From the NCBI RefSeq assembly GCF_900129705.1, contig NZ_FQWO01000004.1, positions 62,001 through 126,000 on the forward strand: DNA of 64,000 nucleotides, in the 5' to 3' direction. Positions 52,065-61,484 of this stretch are shown one piece after another. Positions within the stretch are counted from its first letter, which is position 1, and each line of letters starts with the position of its first letter. The DNA is from Flavobacterium granuli. Its GTDB lineage: Bacteria > Bacteroidota > Bacteroidia > Flavobacteriales > Flavobacteriaceae. The translations under genes were made by a program, and so were the position numbers. The notes beneath the pieces were generated by a model. That model made no database searches. It saw only the letters and a program-made list of their open reading frames with translations, and had not been told where the DNA came from.

Positions 52065-53474
52065 TTATTTTAAACCGTCAACCGAGACATTAATTTCGCC
52101 ATTTATTTTTATCAATGCGATGATAGCATTGTTGGTCAATTGGATTTTTTGAAATTGAATGTCGTCCATTTTTCCATTTACAAAAACACCGGGCATAGGA
52201 GAGTAGTTTTTTAAATAAGTCATCATGGTTTGTCTGCCTTCCTCTAAATTAGGCTTTATTGAATAACGACAACTTTCCTGAATCTTTCTTAAAATTATTC
52301 CTTGAGCAAGCCAGTTAGCGGTGCGCATGAGTCTATTCTTAGTGTCTAAGGCATAATCTAGTTTGTCAAAATAGATTTCTTTGGTTTGCTCATCATATTG
52401 AGGGAAACCGGCTAAGTAAATGGTTCCGTTTACCGAGCCCAAAAGATCGAGGGCTATGACCATTTTGCCATCTTTATGCCAAATAGCTACACTTTGCACT
52501 TTTATTTTTTTAGTTCCAGAACCAAATTCCTGGCCATAGAAATTTTTTGTCATTATTTTTGAAGCATCTCTATAACTGGAAACGGCGACAATATTGGTTG
52601 TGATTTGGTTTGGGATTTTAACGACGGGTTTTAGAATGATTTTGTTAGCATCAAATTTAGTTTGCGGCTGTTGACCAATTAAGGTTTCCATAGTGCATTT
52701 TATTCCCATCTGTAATAAAAAAGAATCGTTTTTCAGTTTGGCAGCTGTCGAATAGATTTCAATAGGTACAATTCTAAGCCAACTTTCATAGGCTTCATTC
52801 ATTTTGAAAGGAGTGGACATTTTTTCTAAAGCAGCAAGGACATTGGGTTTGAAATCCATCGATTTCTCTATGGCTTCATCTATTTTTCTCTCTATTTTGG
52901 ACTTAAACAGTTTTACTGCAGGATTAATAAGATAGGTGATCGGCATATTTTTGCCAAAAACGTTCATAGTGGGACTTTCGTTCCAGTCTAATGATTTTAA
53001 TTCCGTTTTGGTATTCAGGTTCCAATTGTTTAAAGAAACATCGCTGGTTAGAGTAATTCTTCCGTTCAAGTTAAATTCGCGAGTGTTGTAGAGTTCGGTG
53101 CCAAGGGTTTTTGTTCCTATGCGGTATTTGACCAAGGCTTTTAAGGGTAAAACCGTTTTTATTTTTTCTCCCGTTTTTCCGTGTTCATTTTCAATTGTAA
53201 TTGGAGCGAGTTTCCAAATTTTTATTTCGATATCATCGTCTTCGATGTTGTTGTCTTCATAAATTAATCCTTTCAACAGCGAGTTGGTTTGCTTTTCAAT
53301 ATCTTTTAGTTTTATGCTAATAGGCAAGTTGATGAAGGAAGGGGAGCTGTCATAAACCAAAGGACTAGCGTCATCCGGTTCCGGTTTTAAAGCAGTGATT
53401 TTTTGTGAAGTGGAACAGCCTGAAATACTATAAATGAATAGAATCACAAGTAGGGCTAAGATGGATTTTGTCAT
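52065..53474 (-). CDS. DUF4403 family lipoprotein
   Basis: 469 residues. The N-terminus is a lipoprotein signal ([20 protein letters not shown]) with Cys20 at the lipobox. The rest is a DUF4403 protein with a repeated beta-rich architecture: INLPISIKLKDIEKQTNSLL near residue 53, a central pair of similar domains, and a C-terminal FVNGKMDDIQFQKIQL. The family has no established function; the fold resembles lipid-binding tubular (BPI-like) proteins, so lipid handling at the envelope is only a guess. It stands alone, divergent from the ABC operon. Confidence 0.85.
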   Translation of the reverse strand: MTKSILALLVILFIYSISGCSTSQKITALKPEPDDASPLVYDSSPSFINLPISIKLKDIEKQTNSLLKGLIYEDNNIEDDDIEIKIWKLAPITIENEHGKTGEKIKTVLPLKALVKYRIGTKTLGTELYNTREFNLNGRITLTSDVSLNNWNLNTKTELKSLDWNESPTMNVFGKNMPITYLINPAVKLFKSKIERKIDEAIEKSMDFKPNVLAALEKMSTPFKMNEAYESWLRIVPIEIYSTAAKLKNDSFLLQMGIKCTMETLIGQQPQTKFDANKIILKPVVKIPNQITTNIVAVSSYRDASKIMTKNFYGQEFGSGTKKIKVQSVAIWHKDGKMVIALDLLGSVNGTIYLAGFPQYDEQTKEIYFDKLDYALDTKNRLMRTANWLAQGIILRKIQESCRYSIKPNLEEGRQTMMTYLKNYSPMPGVFVNGKMDDIQFQKIQLTNNAIIALIKINGEINVSVDGLK

Positions 53475-53493
53475 TAGTTTGGATTTGTGGAAA

Positions 53494-53501
53494 CAAAATT
53501 A
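53494..53501 (-). promoter_or_regulatory. candidate -7 element of the DUF4403 gene
   Basis: Minus strand TAATTTTG (53501-53494), 19 nt before the ATG. The rest of the 171-nt divergent gap to the ABC operon shows no consensus promoter on the plus strand. Confidence 0.45.
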
Positions 53502-53645
53502 CTAAAAGGGGAATATTTTTCGGTTTAAACTGTAACATTTTAACTCGATTATTGTCTTATTCAAAAGAAGTAGGAAAAGTTTCTGGTATTTATTTAGTAT
53601 AATTTCTTTTTCTAAATATTTAATATTGTTTAAAACAACAAAAAT

Positions 53646-54347
53646 ATGATTGAAATTAAAGATCTCCACAAATCCTACAAAATGGGAAGCTCTGAATTGC
53701 ATGTATTAAAAGGAATCAATTTCAATATAAAAGAAGGAGAATTAGTCGCTATTATGGGGTCGTCCGGTTCAGGAAAATCAACACTTTTGAATATATTGGG
53801 GATTTTGGATGAAGCAGATTCTGGAAATTATATTTTGGATAAAGTGACGATTAAGAATCTTAATGAGACGATTGCGTCAAAATACCGCAATCAATTTTTA
53901 GGTTTTGTTTTTCAATCTTTCAATTTGATTAATTATAAAAGTGCCTTGGATAATGTGTCTATGCCACTGTATTATCAAGGGATAAAAAGAAAAGAACGTC
54001 ACGAAATAGCGATGAGTTATCTCGAAAAAGTAGGTTTGGCTTCGCATTCTCATCATTTGCCCAATGAACTTTCCGGAGGTCAAAAACAGCGTGTTGCCAT
54101 TGCAAGAGCTTTGGCGTCGAACCCGAAAGTATTATTGGCCGATGAGCCAACGGGAGCTTTGGACACCAAAACTTCTTATGAAGTGATGGAATTGATTCAA
54201 GGAATTAATGATGAAGGAAAGACCATTTTGATAGTGACCCACGAGCCGGATATCGCGGCAATGTGTAAAAGAAATGTAGTATTAAAGGATGGTCTCATCA
54301 TCGATGATAAAATGGTAGAACAAGTTAGAGCGTCTGATTATGTTTAA
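53646..54347 (+). CDS. ABC transporter ATP-binding protein (MacB/LolD type)
   Basis: 233 residues, one nucleotide-binding domain. Walker A GSSGSGKST, Q-loop FVFQSFNLI, signature LSGGQKQRVAIARALA, Walker B VLLADEPTGALD, and H-loop IVTHEPD are all intact. This type powers mechanotransmission (MacB/Lol/FtsE) rather than substrate translocation through the membrane helices. Its end overlaps the first permease gene by 8 nt. It serves both permeases, which have no ATPase of their own. Confidence 0.94.
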   Translation: MIEIKDLHKSYKMGSSELHVLKGINFNIKEGELVAIMGSSGSGKSTLLNILGILDEADSGNYILDKVTIKNLNETIASKYRNQFLGFVFQSFNLINYKSALDNVSMPLYYQGIKRKERHEIAMSYLEKVGLASHSHHLPNELSGGQKQRVAIARALASNPKVLLADEPTGALDTKTSYEVMELIQGINDEGKTILIVTHEPDIAAMCKRNVVLKDGLIIDDKMVEQVRASDYV

Positions 54348-55584
54348 TATTGAGCGCTGGCAGGAAATATTTGAGGCTATTGCCAAGAATAAGCTGAGAA
54401 CCTTTCTTACTGGAGTTTCGGTGGCTTCCGGCATATTTATATTAGTGATTCTTTTGGGAGCTGGAAAAGGACTTCAAAACGGAATCGAAAGACAATTTGA
54501 AAATGATGCTAATGGTTTGATTTCATTTTGGTCCGGGACCACAACCAAGGAATATAAAGGATTAAATCCCGGAAGACGCATTCAGTTCAGAAACAGTGAT
54601 TTTGATGCCTCGGTTCAAAAATTTGACGATAAATTGGAGATCAAATCAGCTAATTTTATTTTCTGGAATGGGGTTATGGCTTATGGTAAAGAAACAGGAA
54701 ATTACAGATATATAGGAGTTTATCCGGATTATCAGGCTGTTGAAAATGCAAAAGTTGTCGAAGGTAGATTTATTAATGATAATGATTTGATTCATAGCGA
54801 AAAAGTAACGGTTATTGGTCAAAAAGTGAAATTGGATTTATTTAAAGATAAAAATCCTATTGGAGAGCAACTTGTTATCAGTGGTATTAATTTCAAAGTG
54901 GTTGGTATTTTTACCGATCCGGCTGGAGAACGTGAGGAATCGAGAGTTTATTTGCCTTTTACCACTACTCAAAAAGCTTTTGGTGTGGGGGATAAAATCA
55001 GTAATTTGGATTTTACCCTTAAGAAAAAAGATACTTACGAAGAGGCTTTGGCACAGTCGAATAAGTTTACCAAAGAGCTAAGTCTGTTGTTGAAAAGTAA
55101 GAATATGATTGCTCCGGAAGATGATGGAGCCATAGGAATCAATAATTCTATTGAGAATGCGAAACAGTTTTATGATTTAAATCTTTATATCAGACTGTTT
55201 TTTTGGTGGGTTGGGATTTGTACTATTATTGCGGGAGTGGTCGGTGTGAGTAATATCATGTTGATTATTGTAAAAGAAAGAACTAAAGAAATTGGTATTA
55301 GAAAAGCATTAGGCGCTTCTCCAATTTCAATTGTTGGGATGATTCTGCATGAGTCTGTTTTTATTACCACAATTGCTGGATTTGTAGGGCTTTTGGCGAG
55401 TTTATTACTTTTAGAATTGGTAGGTCCGCAAATAAAGAGTGATTATTTTTTGAATCCTGAAGTTGACTTTAGTGTTGCTCTTACCACTTTAGTTATACTG
55501 GTAGTTGCAGGAGCAATAGCAGGTTTTTTTCCTGCTTATAGAGCCGCTAAAATTAAACCTATTGTAGCACTTAGAGATGAATAA
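54340..55584 (+). CDS. MacB-type ABC permease 1
   Basis: 414 residues. An N-terminal membrane helix (RTFLTGVSVASGIFILVILL), a large periplasmic domain (about 45-275) and three C-terminal helices (FFWWVGICTIIAGVVGVSNI; FITTIAGFVGLLASLLLLEL; VALTTLVILVVAGAIAGFFP). The FtsX/MacB signature VKERTKEIGIRKALGASP and the ending IKPIVALRDE are typical. It pairs with permease 2, encoded 2 nt downstream, presumably as a heterodimer. Confidence 0.92.
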   Translation: MFNIERWQEIFEAIAKNKLRTFLTGVSVASGIFILVILLGAGKGLQNGIERQFENDANGLISFWSGTTTKEYKGLNPGRRIQFRNSDFDASVQKFDDKLEIKSANFIFWNGVMAYGKETGNYRYIGVYPDYQAVENAKVVEGRFINDNDLIHSEKVTVIGQKVKLDLFKDKNPIGEQLVISGINFKVVGIFTDPAGEREESRVYLPFTTTQKAFGVGDKISNLDFTLKKKDTYEEALAQSNKFTKELSLLLKSKNMIAPEDDGAIGINNSIENAKQFYDLNLYIRLFFWWVGICTIIAGVVGVSNIMLIIVKERTKEIGIRKALGASPISIVGMILHESVFITTIAGFVGLLASLLLLELVGPQIKSDYFLNPEVDFSVALTTLVILVVAGAIAGFFPAYRAAKIKPIVALRDE

Positions 55585-55586
55585 TT

Positions 55587-56849
55587 ATGTTAGATAGAGA
55601 TAATTGGAACGAAATTTTAGAGGCGCTTACGGCAAATACTTTTAGGACTATTCTTACTGCTTTTGGTGTTTTTTGGGGAATATTTATTTTGGTGATATTG
55701 CTTGGAGCCGGAAATGGATTAGAAAACGGAGTCAAGAAGGGTTTTGATGGCATTGCGACCAATACTATGTTTATGTGGACGCAAACGACTTCAAAGCCTT
55801 ATAAAGGATTGCCAAAAACCAGAAGGTATGATTTTAGGAACAGTGATGTTGTGGCATTAAAAGAAGCTTTGCCGGATTTGTTATATGTTTCGCCTCGAAA
55901 TCAACTTGGGGGATTTGAAGGAGCAAATAATGTAGTTCGAGGGACAAAAACGGCTGCATTTACAGTATATGGGGATTATCCGGAACTAATCAAGCAGCAA
56001 CCCAAAACCATTATCAAAGGGCGCTTTGTGAATCAACAGGATATTCTTCTGAAGAGAAAAATTGCGGTGATAGGGCAAGGGGTTATCAATGAACTATATG
56101 AAAAAACCGAAGAAGTTATAGGTACTTATATCAAGGTTAATGGTGTGAATTTTATGGTGGTTGGGATTTATAATTCCAAATCCAATCAAGGGAATGCTGA
56201 GCAGGAACAAAAAGAGATATTTGTGCCTTTTACTACCTTCCAACAAGCATTTAATTTTGGGGATAAAGTGGGGTGGATGGCGCTTACAGCCAATGATAAT
56301 TCTTCCATAACCGATTTGAAGCCAAAGATATTAGAAGTCATCAAATCGCGACACTCCATAAATCCTACAGATGATAGGGCTATTGGTAATTTTGATTTAT
56401 ACGAACAGTTTAATAAGATACGAGGTCTGTTTTCAATACTAAAGTTTATCGCTTATTTTGTTGGGACTCTAGTTTTGATTTCGGGAGTTATTGGGATTTC
56501 AAATATCATGTTAATCGTAGTTAAAGAGCGAACAAAAGAAATTGGAATTCGAAGAGCATTGGGAGCAACTCCAGGAGCTATTCGAACCCAAATATTATCC
56601 GAAGCCATCTTTCTAACTATAATCGCTGGAATGTTTGGGATTGCCGCTGCAACCGGATTGTTGGCTGTAGTCAATATGATTTTGGATTCAATGCCGGGGG
56701 AAGGAATGATGTTCGCTAATCCAAGTGTTGATCTAACAGTGGTATTTATTGCCCTGCTTATATTGGTTGGTTCCGGTTTATTGGCCGGATTAATTCCTGC
56801 TCAAACTGCCATAAATGTAAAACCCGTCGATGCCTTGCGCGCCGAATAA
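55587..56849 (+). CDS. MacB-type ABC permease 2
   Basis: 420 residues, a diverged paralogue of permease 1 with the same layout: N-terminal helix (TILTAFGVFWGIFILVILLG), periplasmic domain, then VKERTKEIGIRRALGATPGA and three helices, ending NVKPVDALRAE. The N-terminal helix contains an extra FWG motif not found in permease 1. Homodimeric MacB needs one such gene; two in a row suggest a heterodimer. Confidence 0.92.
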   Translation: MLDRDNWNEILEALTANTFRTILTAFGVFWGIFILVILLGAGNGLENGVKKGFDGIATNTMFMWTQTTSKPYKGLPKTRRYDFRNSDVVALKEALPDLLYVSPRNQLGGFEGANNVVRGTKTAAFTVYGDYPELIKQQPKTIIKGRFVNQQDILLKRKIAVIGQGVINELYEKTEEVIGTYIKVNGVNFMVVGIYNSKSNQGNAEQEQKEIFVPFTTFQQAFNFGDKVGWMALTANDNSSITDLKPKILEVIKSRHSINPTDDRAIGNFDLYEQFNKIRGLFSILKFIAYFVGTLVLISGVIGISNIMLIVVKERTKEIGIRRALGATPGAIRTQILSEAIFLTIIAGMFGIAAATGLLAVVNMILDSMPGEGMMFANPSVDLTVVFIALLILVGSGLLAGLIPAQTAINVKPVDALRAE

Positions 56850-56888
56850 ATTTTTAATCAAAAAATAACCGACTAATCTAATATTTCA

Positions 56889-58004
56889 ATGAAAAAAGGA
56901 GCAACAATCACGATTTTAATTCTTATAACCGTACTGTTTTTTGGGTCTCTGTATTATTTGTATGCTAAAAACCAAGAGTCTCCAGTAGTGTTTGAGACCG
57001 ATAAAGTAGAAGTCAAAACAATTATTAAAAATACCATAGCCACAGGGAATATTGTTCCGGATGAAGAGGTTTTAATCAAGCCTAATATTTCAGGTATTAT
57101 TGAAGCGGTCTATATCAAAGCCGGTGAGAGTATCAAAGCCGGTGATTTAATTGCAAAAATTAAGGTAGTGGCCAATGTTTCTAATTTGAGCAATTCCCAA
57201 AATCAGGTGCAAACGACTAAGATTGCTTTGGATAATCAAGAAAAAGTATATCAAAGACAAAAAACGTTGTTTGATAAAGGGGTGATTTCGGCCAATGATT
57301 TTGATGCGGCTCAATTAGCTTACAAGCAGGCAAAACAGGCTTATGCTTCTTCTAAGCAAGGTTTTGATATTGTAAAAACAGGAACGACATCCGGTTTAGG
57401 GAATTATGCCAATACTTTAATTCGTTCAACTGTGAACGGAATGGTGCTTGATGTTCCTGTAAAAGTAGGGAATCAGGTTATTGAAAGTAATAATTTTAAT
57501 GAAGGAACAACCATTGCCAGTGTAGCTGATGTGGGAAGAATGATATTTGTAGGTAAAATAGACGAATCTGAAGTAGGGAAAATAAAAGAAAAATTGCCTA
57601 TCGAAATCACTATTGGTGCTATAGAAAACAAAAAATTTGATTCCGTTTTAGAGTATATTGCCCCAAAAGGGAAAACGGAGAATGGTGCAATTCAATTTGA
57701 GATTAAAGCTAGCCTTTCTAATTCCGACAACACTTTTATCAGAGCGGGTTTGAGTGCGAATGCATCAATTATATTGGAAAAGGCCGACAAGGTTTTAGCT
57801 GTCAAAGAATCGCTGCTTCAATTCGATAAAAAAACACAAAAACCTTATGTAGAGATAGAAACTGCTTCCCAGAAATTTGTTAGAAAAGACCTTGTATTGG
57901 GAGTAAGTGACGGAATTTACGTAGAGATAAAAAGTGGTTTGAAAGCTTCGGATAAAATTAAAGTTTGGAACCAAGGCTTGAAAAAAGAAGAGCCCAAATC
58001 TTAA
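56889..58004 (+). CDS. membrane fusion (adaptor) protein 1
   Basis: 371 residues. N-terminal anchor helix (ITILILITVLFFGSLYYLYA), barrel-sandwich (lipoyl-like) halves (EVLIKPNISGIIEAVYIKAG and VNGMVLDVPVKVGNQV), an intervening coiled-coil hairpin (LSNSQNQVQTTKIALDNQEK ... DAAQLAYKQAKQAYASSKQG), and beta-barrel domains. It links the ABC permeases to TolC. It lies 39 nt after permease 2. A second adaptor follows TolC. Confidence 0.9.
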   Translation: MKKGATITILILITVLFFGSLYYLYAKNQESPVVFETDKVEVKTIIKNTIATGNIVPDEEVLIKPNISGIIEAVYIKAGESIKAGDLIAKIKVVANVSNLSNSQNQVQTTKIALDNQEKVYQRQKTLFDKGVISANDFDAAQLAYKQAKQAYASSKQGFDIVKTGTTSGLGNYANTLIRSTVNGMVLDVPVKVGNQVIESNNFNEGTTIASVADVGRMIFVGKIDESEVGKIKEKLPIEITIGAIENKKFDSVLEYIAPKGKTENGAIQFEIKASLSNSDNTFIRAGLSANASIILEKADKVLAVKESLLQFDKKTQKPYVEIETASQKFVRKDLVLGVSDGIYVEIKSGLKASDKIKVWNQGLKKEEPKS

Positions 58005-58056
58005 TTAGAGTCTTAAAGAATTTTTTGTTTTAAAAAAGAATGTTAATCTTGTGTAG

Positions 58057-58064
58057 TATCTTTG
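58057..58064 (+). promoter_or_regulatory. -7 element upstream of the TolC gene
   Basis: TATCTTTG, 21 nt before the ATG at 58086. It gives the tolC-adaptor 2 pair an internal promoter separate from the upstream ABC genes. The TTG inside it is in frame but is promoter sequence. Confidence 0.55.
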
Positions 58065-58085
58065 TTACACCACCATTTAAAATAT

Positions 58086-59456
58086 ATGAAAAAAAATAGT
58101 TGGATATCTTTAGTCTTAATTTCTGTCTTTAGTTTGTCTGCTCAGGCGCAAACTAAAAAATGGTCGCTGGAAGAATGTGTGAATTACGCCATACAAAATA
58201 ATATATCAATCAAACAAACCGAGTTAGATACCAAAACTGCGGCGATTGATAAAAAAGGAGCCATAGGGAATTTTCTTCCTTCCTTAAATGCTAATGCTTC
58301 CCATTCGTGGAATATTGGTTTGAACCAGGATATTACTACTGGACTTTTACAAAACCAAACCACTCAGTTTACTTCTGCCGGAGCCAGTGTAGGAATTGAT
58401 ATTTATAGAGGCTTACAAAACCAAAATACATTGCGAAGAGCTAATCTTTCGATGGTTGCAGCAAAATATCAGTTGTTGAAAATGCAGGAAGATATCGCGC
58501 TTAATGTGGCTAATGCTTTTTTGCAAGTGCTTTTTAACAAAGAGAATTTAAAGGTTCAAAAGGAGCAAAGAAGTATTAATGAAAAGCAATTGTACCGTTC
58601 AGAGGAATTAGTGAAAGCCGGAACAATTCCAAGAGGTGATTTATTGGATGTCAAAGCGACCTTAGCTTCAGATAATCAAAAAGTGATAGCAGCCGAGAAT
58701 ACTTTGCTGATTTCAAAATTGAGTTTAGCTCAGTTGTTGCAATTAAAGGATTTCGAAAGTTTTGATGTGGTAGACGGTACGATGGCAAAAGACGAAAATA
58801 ATATCCTGTCTCAAACTCCGGTTGCCATTTATGATAAGGCCAAAGAAAGCAGAACGGAATTGAAAATTGCTGAAACAAATCTCGAAATTGCACAGAAAAG
58901 TTTAGCAATTGCAAAAGGAGGTTTTCAGCCTACTTTGCAAGGTTTTTATAACTTTAGCAGTAGGATTTCCTATGCTGATGTTCCATTGAGAGATGGTAAT
59001 GGGACAGTTATAGGAACTCAGGCACCGCCTCCGTTTTTTGATCAATTCAATACTAATAAAGGACAGTCATTCGGGGCACAATTGAGTATTCCAATTTTTA
59101 ATGGATTTTCTGCCAGAAATAATGTGGAGCGCTCTAAAGTGAATTTAGAGAAATCTAAAATTGCCGTTGAACAACAAAATTTGGATTTACAAAGAAATGT
59201 ATATACCGCTTTTTCGGATGCCAAAGGAGCTTTGAAAGCGCATGAGTCAGCAATTGTGGCTTTAGAATCCAGACAGCAATCTTACAATTATGCAAAAGAT
59301 AAATTTGATGTTGGTTTGATGAATTCTTTTGACTTAAACCAGTCGCAGACTTTACTTTCTAACGCTCAATCGGAAGTGTTGCGATCTAAATACGATTACA
59401 TTTTTAAAATAAAAATATTAGAATTCTATTTCGGAATTCCAATCATTAAAAACTAA
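58086..59456 (+). CDS. TolC family outer-membrane efflux protein
   Basis: 456 residues. Signal peptide (WISLVLISVFSLSAQAQ), then WSLEECVNYAIQNNISIKQT, the conserved TolC start. Two similar halves of long helices and barrel strands follow (YQLLKMQEDIALNVANAFLQ; later VEQQNLDLQRNVYTAFSDAK), each with a barrel hairpin. Trimers form the outer-membrane channel and periplasmic tunnel of tripartite efflux pumps. Start fixed by its promoter and by the signal peptide. Confidence 0.92.
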   Translation: MKKNSWISLVLISVFSLSAQAQTKKWSLEECVNYAIQNNISIKQTELDTKTAAIDKKGAIGNFLPSLNANASHSWNIGLNQDITTGLLQNQTTQFTSAGASVGIDIYRGLQNQNTLRRANLSMVAAKYQLLKMQEDIALNVANAFLQVLFNKENLKVQKEQRSINEKQLYRSEELVKAGTIPRGDLLDVKATLASDNQKVIAAENTLLISKLSLAQLLQLKDFESFDVVDGTMAKDENNILSQTPVAIYDKAKESRTELKIAETNLEIAQKSLAIAKGGFQPTLQGFYNFSSRISYADVPLRDGNGTVIGTQAPPPFFDQFNTNKGQSFGAQLSIPIFNGFSARNNVERSKVNLEKSKIAVEQQNLDLQRNVYTAFSDAKGALKAHESAIVALESRQQSYNYAKDKFDVGLMNSFDLNQSQTLLSNAQSEVLRSKYDYIFKIKILEFYFGIPIIKN

Positions 59457-59462
59457 TACATT

Positions 59463-60758
59463 ATGTCTAAAAAAACAGTTTATTATATAGTAGGTGGAGC
59501 AGTTTTAGTAATAGTTGCTTTAATTACGCTTTCCAAAAGTGGGGTGATTGGGAATAAGGATACAGGAATCGAGGTAGAAACTGCTCAGGTAAATGTTTCG
59601 ACTATAGTAGAAACAGTTTCTGCCACAGGTAAGATTCAGCCAGAAATTGAGGTTAAAATAGCTTCAATGGTTTCGGGCGAAATTATTTCTTTGCCAGTGA
59701 AAGAAGGACAAGTGGTTAAAAAAGGAGATTTATTGGTAAAAATAAATCCTGATTTGTATACTTCAAGTTTAAACAGAACCATTGCAGGATTATCGGGTTC
59801 TAAAGCGGGTTTGACTCAAGCCGATGCGCAGTTTAAAGAGGCGAAAGCAAGTTACGACAGGAATAAATCCTTATTTGAAAAAGGGATTATTTCTAAGTCG
59901 GATTGGGATAAGGCTACGGCTTCTTTTGAAGTGGCCAAGGCAACAAAGCAATCGGCTTATTTTAATGTTCAAAGTGCTTCGGCATCTGTCAATGAGGCCA
60001 AAGATAATCTGGGGAGAACCATCATTTTTTCTCCTGCAGATGGGACTATTTCGATGCTTAATGTAGAATTAGGGGAACGTGTTTTGGGAACTCAACAGAT
60101 GACTGGAACAGAAATTCTAAGAGTCGCCAACCTGAATAATATGGAAGTTGAGGTCGATGTAAATGAAAATGATATTGTGAAAATTAAAGTAGGAGATCAG
60201 GCTAATGTTGAGGTTGATGCTTATTTGAAAAAACAATTCAAGGGAATGGTTACTAGTATATCCAATTCGGCTAGTACTGCTTTGACAGCGGATCAGGTGA
60301 CTAATTTTAAAGTAAAAGTTAGAATTTTGAAAGAATCCTATGCGGATTTATTGGCTGGAAAGCCGGAAACGTATTCTCCTTTTAGACCAGGAATGACGGC
60401 GACTGTTGATATTATTACGAAGACCAAATCGAATGTTTTAAATGTCCCGATTAGCTCCATAGTTATCAAATCCGATACTGCTGCAGTAAAAGGAGTAGAG
60501 AAGTATGAGGTAGCCGATGATAAAAAAGCAGCTCCTAAAAGTGATAAAAAATTCGAATGTGTTTTTGTAAAAGTAGGTGATAAGGCAAAAATTCGCGTCA
60601 TTAAAACAGGAATTCAAGACGACACTAATATTGAGATTATAAACGGTCTGAAAAAAGGAGATGTCGTAATTACAGGACCTTATACTACAGTTACTAAAGA
60701 ATTGAATTCAGGAGACAAGGTGACGGTGAAGACAGATAAAGAAAAGAGTAAGAAATAA
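59463..60758 (+). CDS. membrane fusion (adaptor) protein 2, MacA-like
   Basis: 431 residues. Anchor helix (VYYIVGGAVLVIVALITLS), MacA-like IASMVSGEIISLPVKEGQVV and KGDLLVKINPDLYTSSL, a coiled coil around residues 100-185, and C-terminal beta-barrel and membrane-proximal domains with a charged insertion (EKYEVADDKKAAPKSDKKFE). It lies 6 nt after tolC. Two adaptors of different length for one TolC and one ABC complex suggest either a mixed ring or a second, unlinked pump sharing TolC. Confidence 0.9.
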   Translation: MSKKTVYYIVGGAVLVIVALITLSKSGVIGNKDTGIEVETAQVNVSTIVETVSATGKIQPEIEVKIASMVSGEIISLPVKEGQVVKKGDLLVKINPDLYTSSLNRTIAGLSGSKAGLTQADAQFKEAKASYDRNKSLFEKGIISKSDWDKATASFEVAKATKQSAYFNVQSASASVNEAKDNLGRTIIFSPADGTISMLNVELGERVLGTQQMTGTEILRVANLNNMEVEVDVNENDIVKIKVGDQANVEVDAYLKKQFKGMVTSISNSASTALTADQVTNFKVKVRILKESYADLLAGKPETYSPFRPGMTATVDIITKTKSNVLNVPISSIVIKSDTAAVKGVEKYEVADDKKAAPKSDKKFECVFVKVGDKAKIRVIKTGIQDDTNIEIINGLKKGDVVITGPYTTVTKELNSGDKVTVKTDKEKSKK

Positions 60759-60770
60759 ATAGTTTTATTT

Positions 60771-60778
60771 TACATTTG
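60771..60778 (+). promoter_or_regulatory. -7 element of tsaB
   Basis: TACATTTG, 30 nt before the TTG start at 60809. Confidence 0.55.
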
Positions 60779-60808
60779 TAGCTCTTACGAATCTTAAATT
60801 AAAAAGCA

Positions 60809-61477
60809 TTGTCTTATATTCTTAATATCGAAACCTCCACAAAAAATTGTTCTGTTGCTATTGCAAAAGAAGGAAAAACTATTGTATGCAAAGAAATTGC
60901 TGAAGAAGGCTATTCTCATGCCGAGCGTTTGCACGTTTTTATTGAGGAAAGTTTAAAAGAAGCCGGAATCGGTTACAGAGATTTGGTTGCTATTGCCGTA
61001 AGTCAGGGACCGGGTTCTTATACCGGTTTGCGTATAGGCGTTTCGGCAGCCAAAGGTTTGTGTTTTGCCTTAGGAATTCCCTTGATAGCGGTAGATACGT
61101 TGCAAACTTTGTCGGCACAAGTTGCTGTTTCTTCGGGATTGATTATTCCAATGATTGATGCCAGAAGAATGGAAGTGTATAGCGCTATATTTAGTCCAAA
61201 TTTAGAAACTATAAGAGCGACTCAAGCCGAAGTTATTACTGAGGATTCTTTTGATGATTTAACGGAGACGATTTACTTTGTGGGAGATTGTGCCGAAAAA
61301 TGCAAAACAGTACTTACTAAGGAAAATTTTGTTTTCTTGGAACAAATAAAATATCCTTCTGCAAACGAAATGAGTTCTTTGAGCTTTGAAAAATATAAAA
61401 TAAGCGACACTGTAGATGTCGCTTATTTTGAACCTTATTATTTAAAAGATTTTATGGTCACTACTCCCAAGAAATAG
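60809..61477 (+). CDS. tsaB: tRNA threonylcarbamoyladenosine synthesis protein TsaB
   Basis: 222 residues, ASKHA fold. It begins YILNIETSTKNCSVAIAKEG and contains SQGPGSYTGLRIGVSAAKGL, the TsaB/TsaD-type signature. TsaB has lost catalytic residues in the family and serves as scaffold for TsaD in making t6A at position 37 of ANN-decoding tRNAs. The start is TTG at 60809, since the conserved N-terminus begins there and no ATG lies in frame upstream before the promoter. A perfect hairpin is embedded near the 3' end of the gene. Confidence 0.92.
   Translation: MSYILNIETSTKNCSVAIAKEGKTIVCKEIAEEGYSHAERLHVFIEESLKEAGIGYRDLVAIAVSQGPGSYTGLRIGVSAAKGLCFALGIPLIAVDTLQTLSAQVAVSSGLIIPMIDARRMEVYSAIFSPNLETIRATQAEVITEDSFDDLTETIYFVGDCAEKCKTVLTKENFVFLEQIKYPSANEMSSLSFEKYKISDTVDVAYFEPYYLKDFMVTTPKK
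61400..61426 (-). terminator. hairpin inside tsaB, likely terminator of the convergent mscS gene
   Basis: 10-bp perfect stem ATAAGCGACA/TGTCGCTTAT (61400-61409 with 61417-61426). On the minus strand it is followed by TTTATATTTTTC, a good U-tract. The mscS stop is at 61485, only 7 nt beyond the tsaB stop, leaving no room for a terminator between the genes; this is the first candidate. It lies wholly inside the tsaB reading frame. Confidence 0.6.
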
Positions 61478-61484
61478 GATGTTA

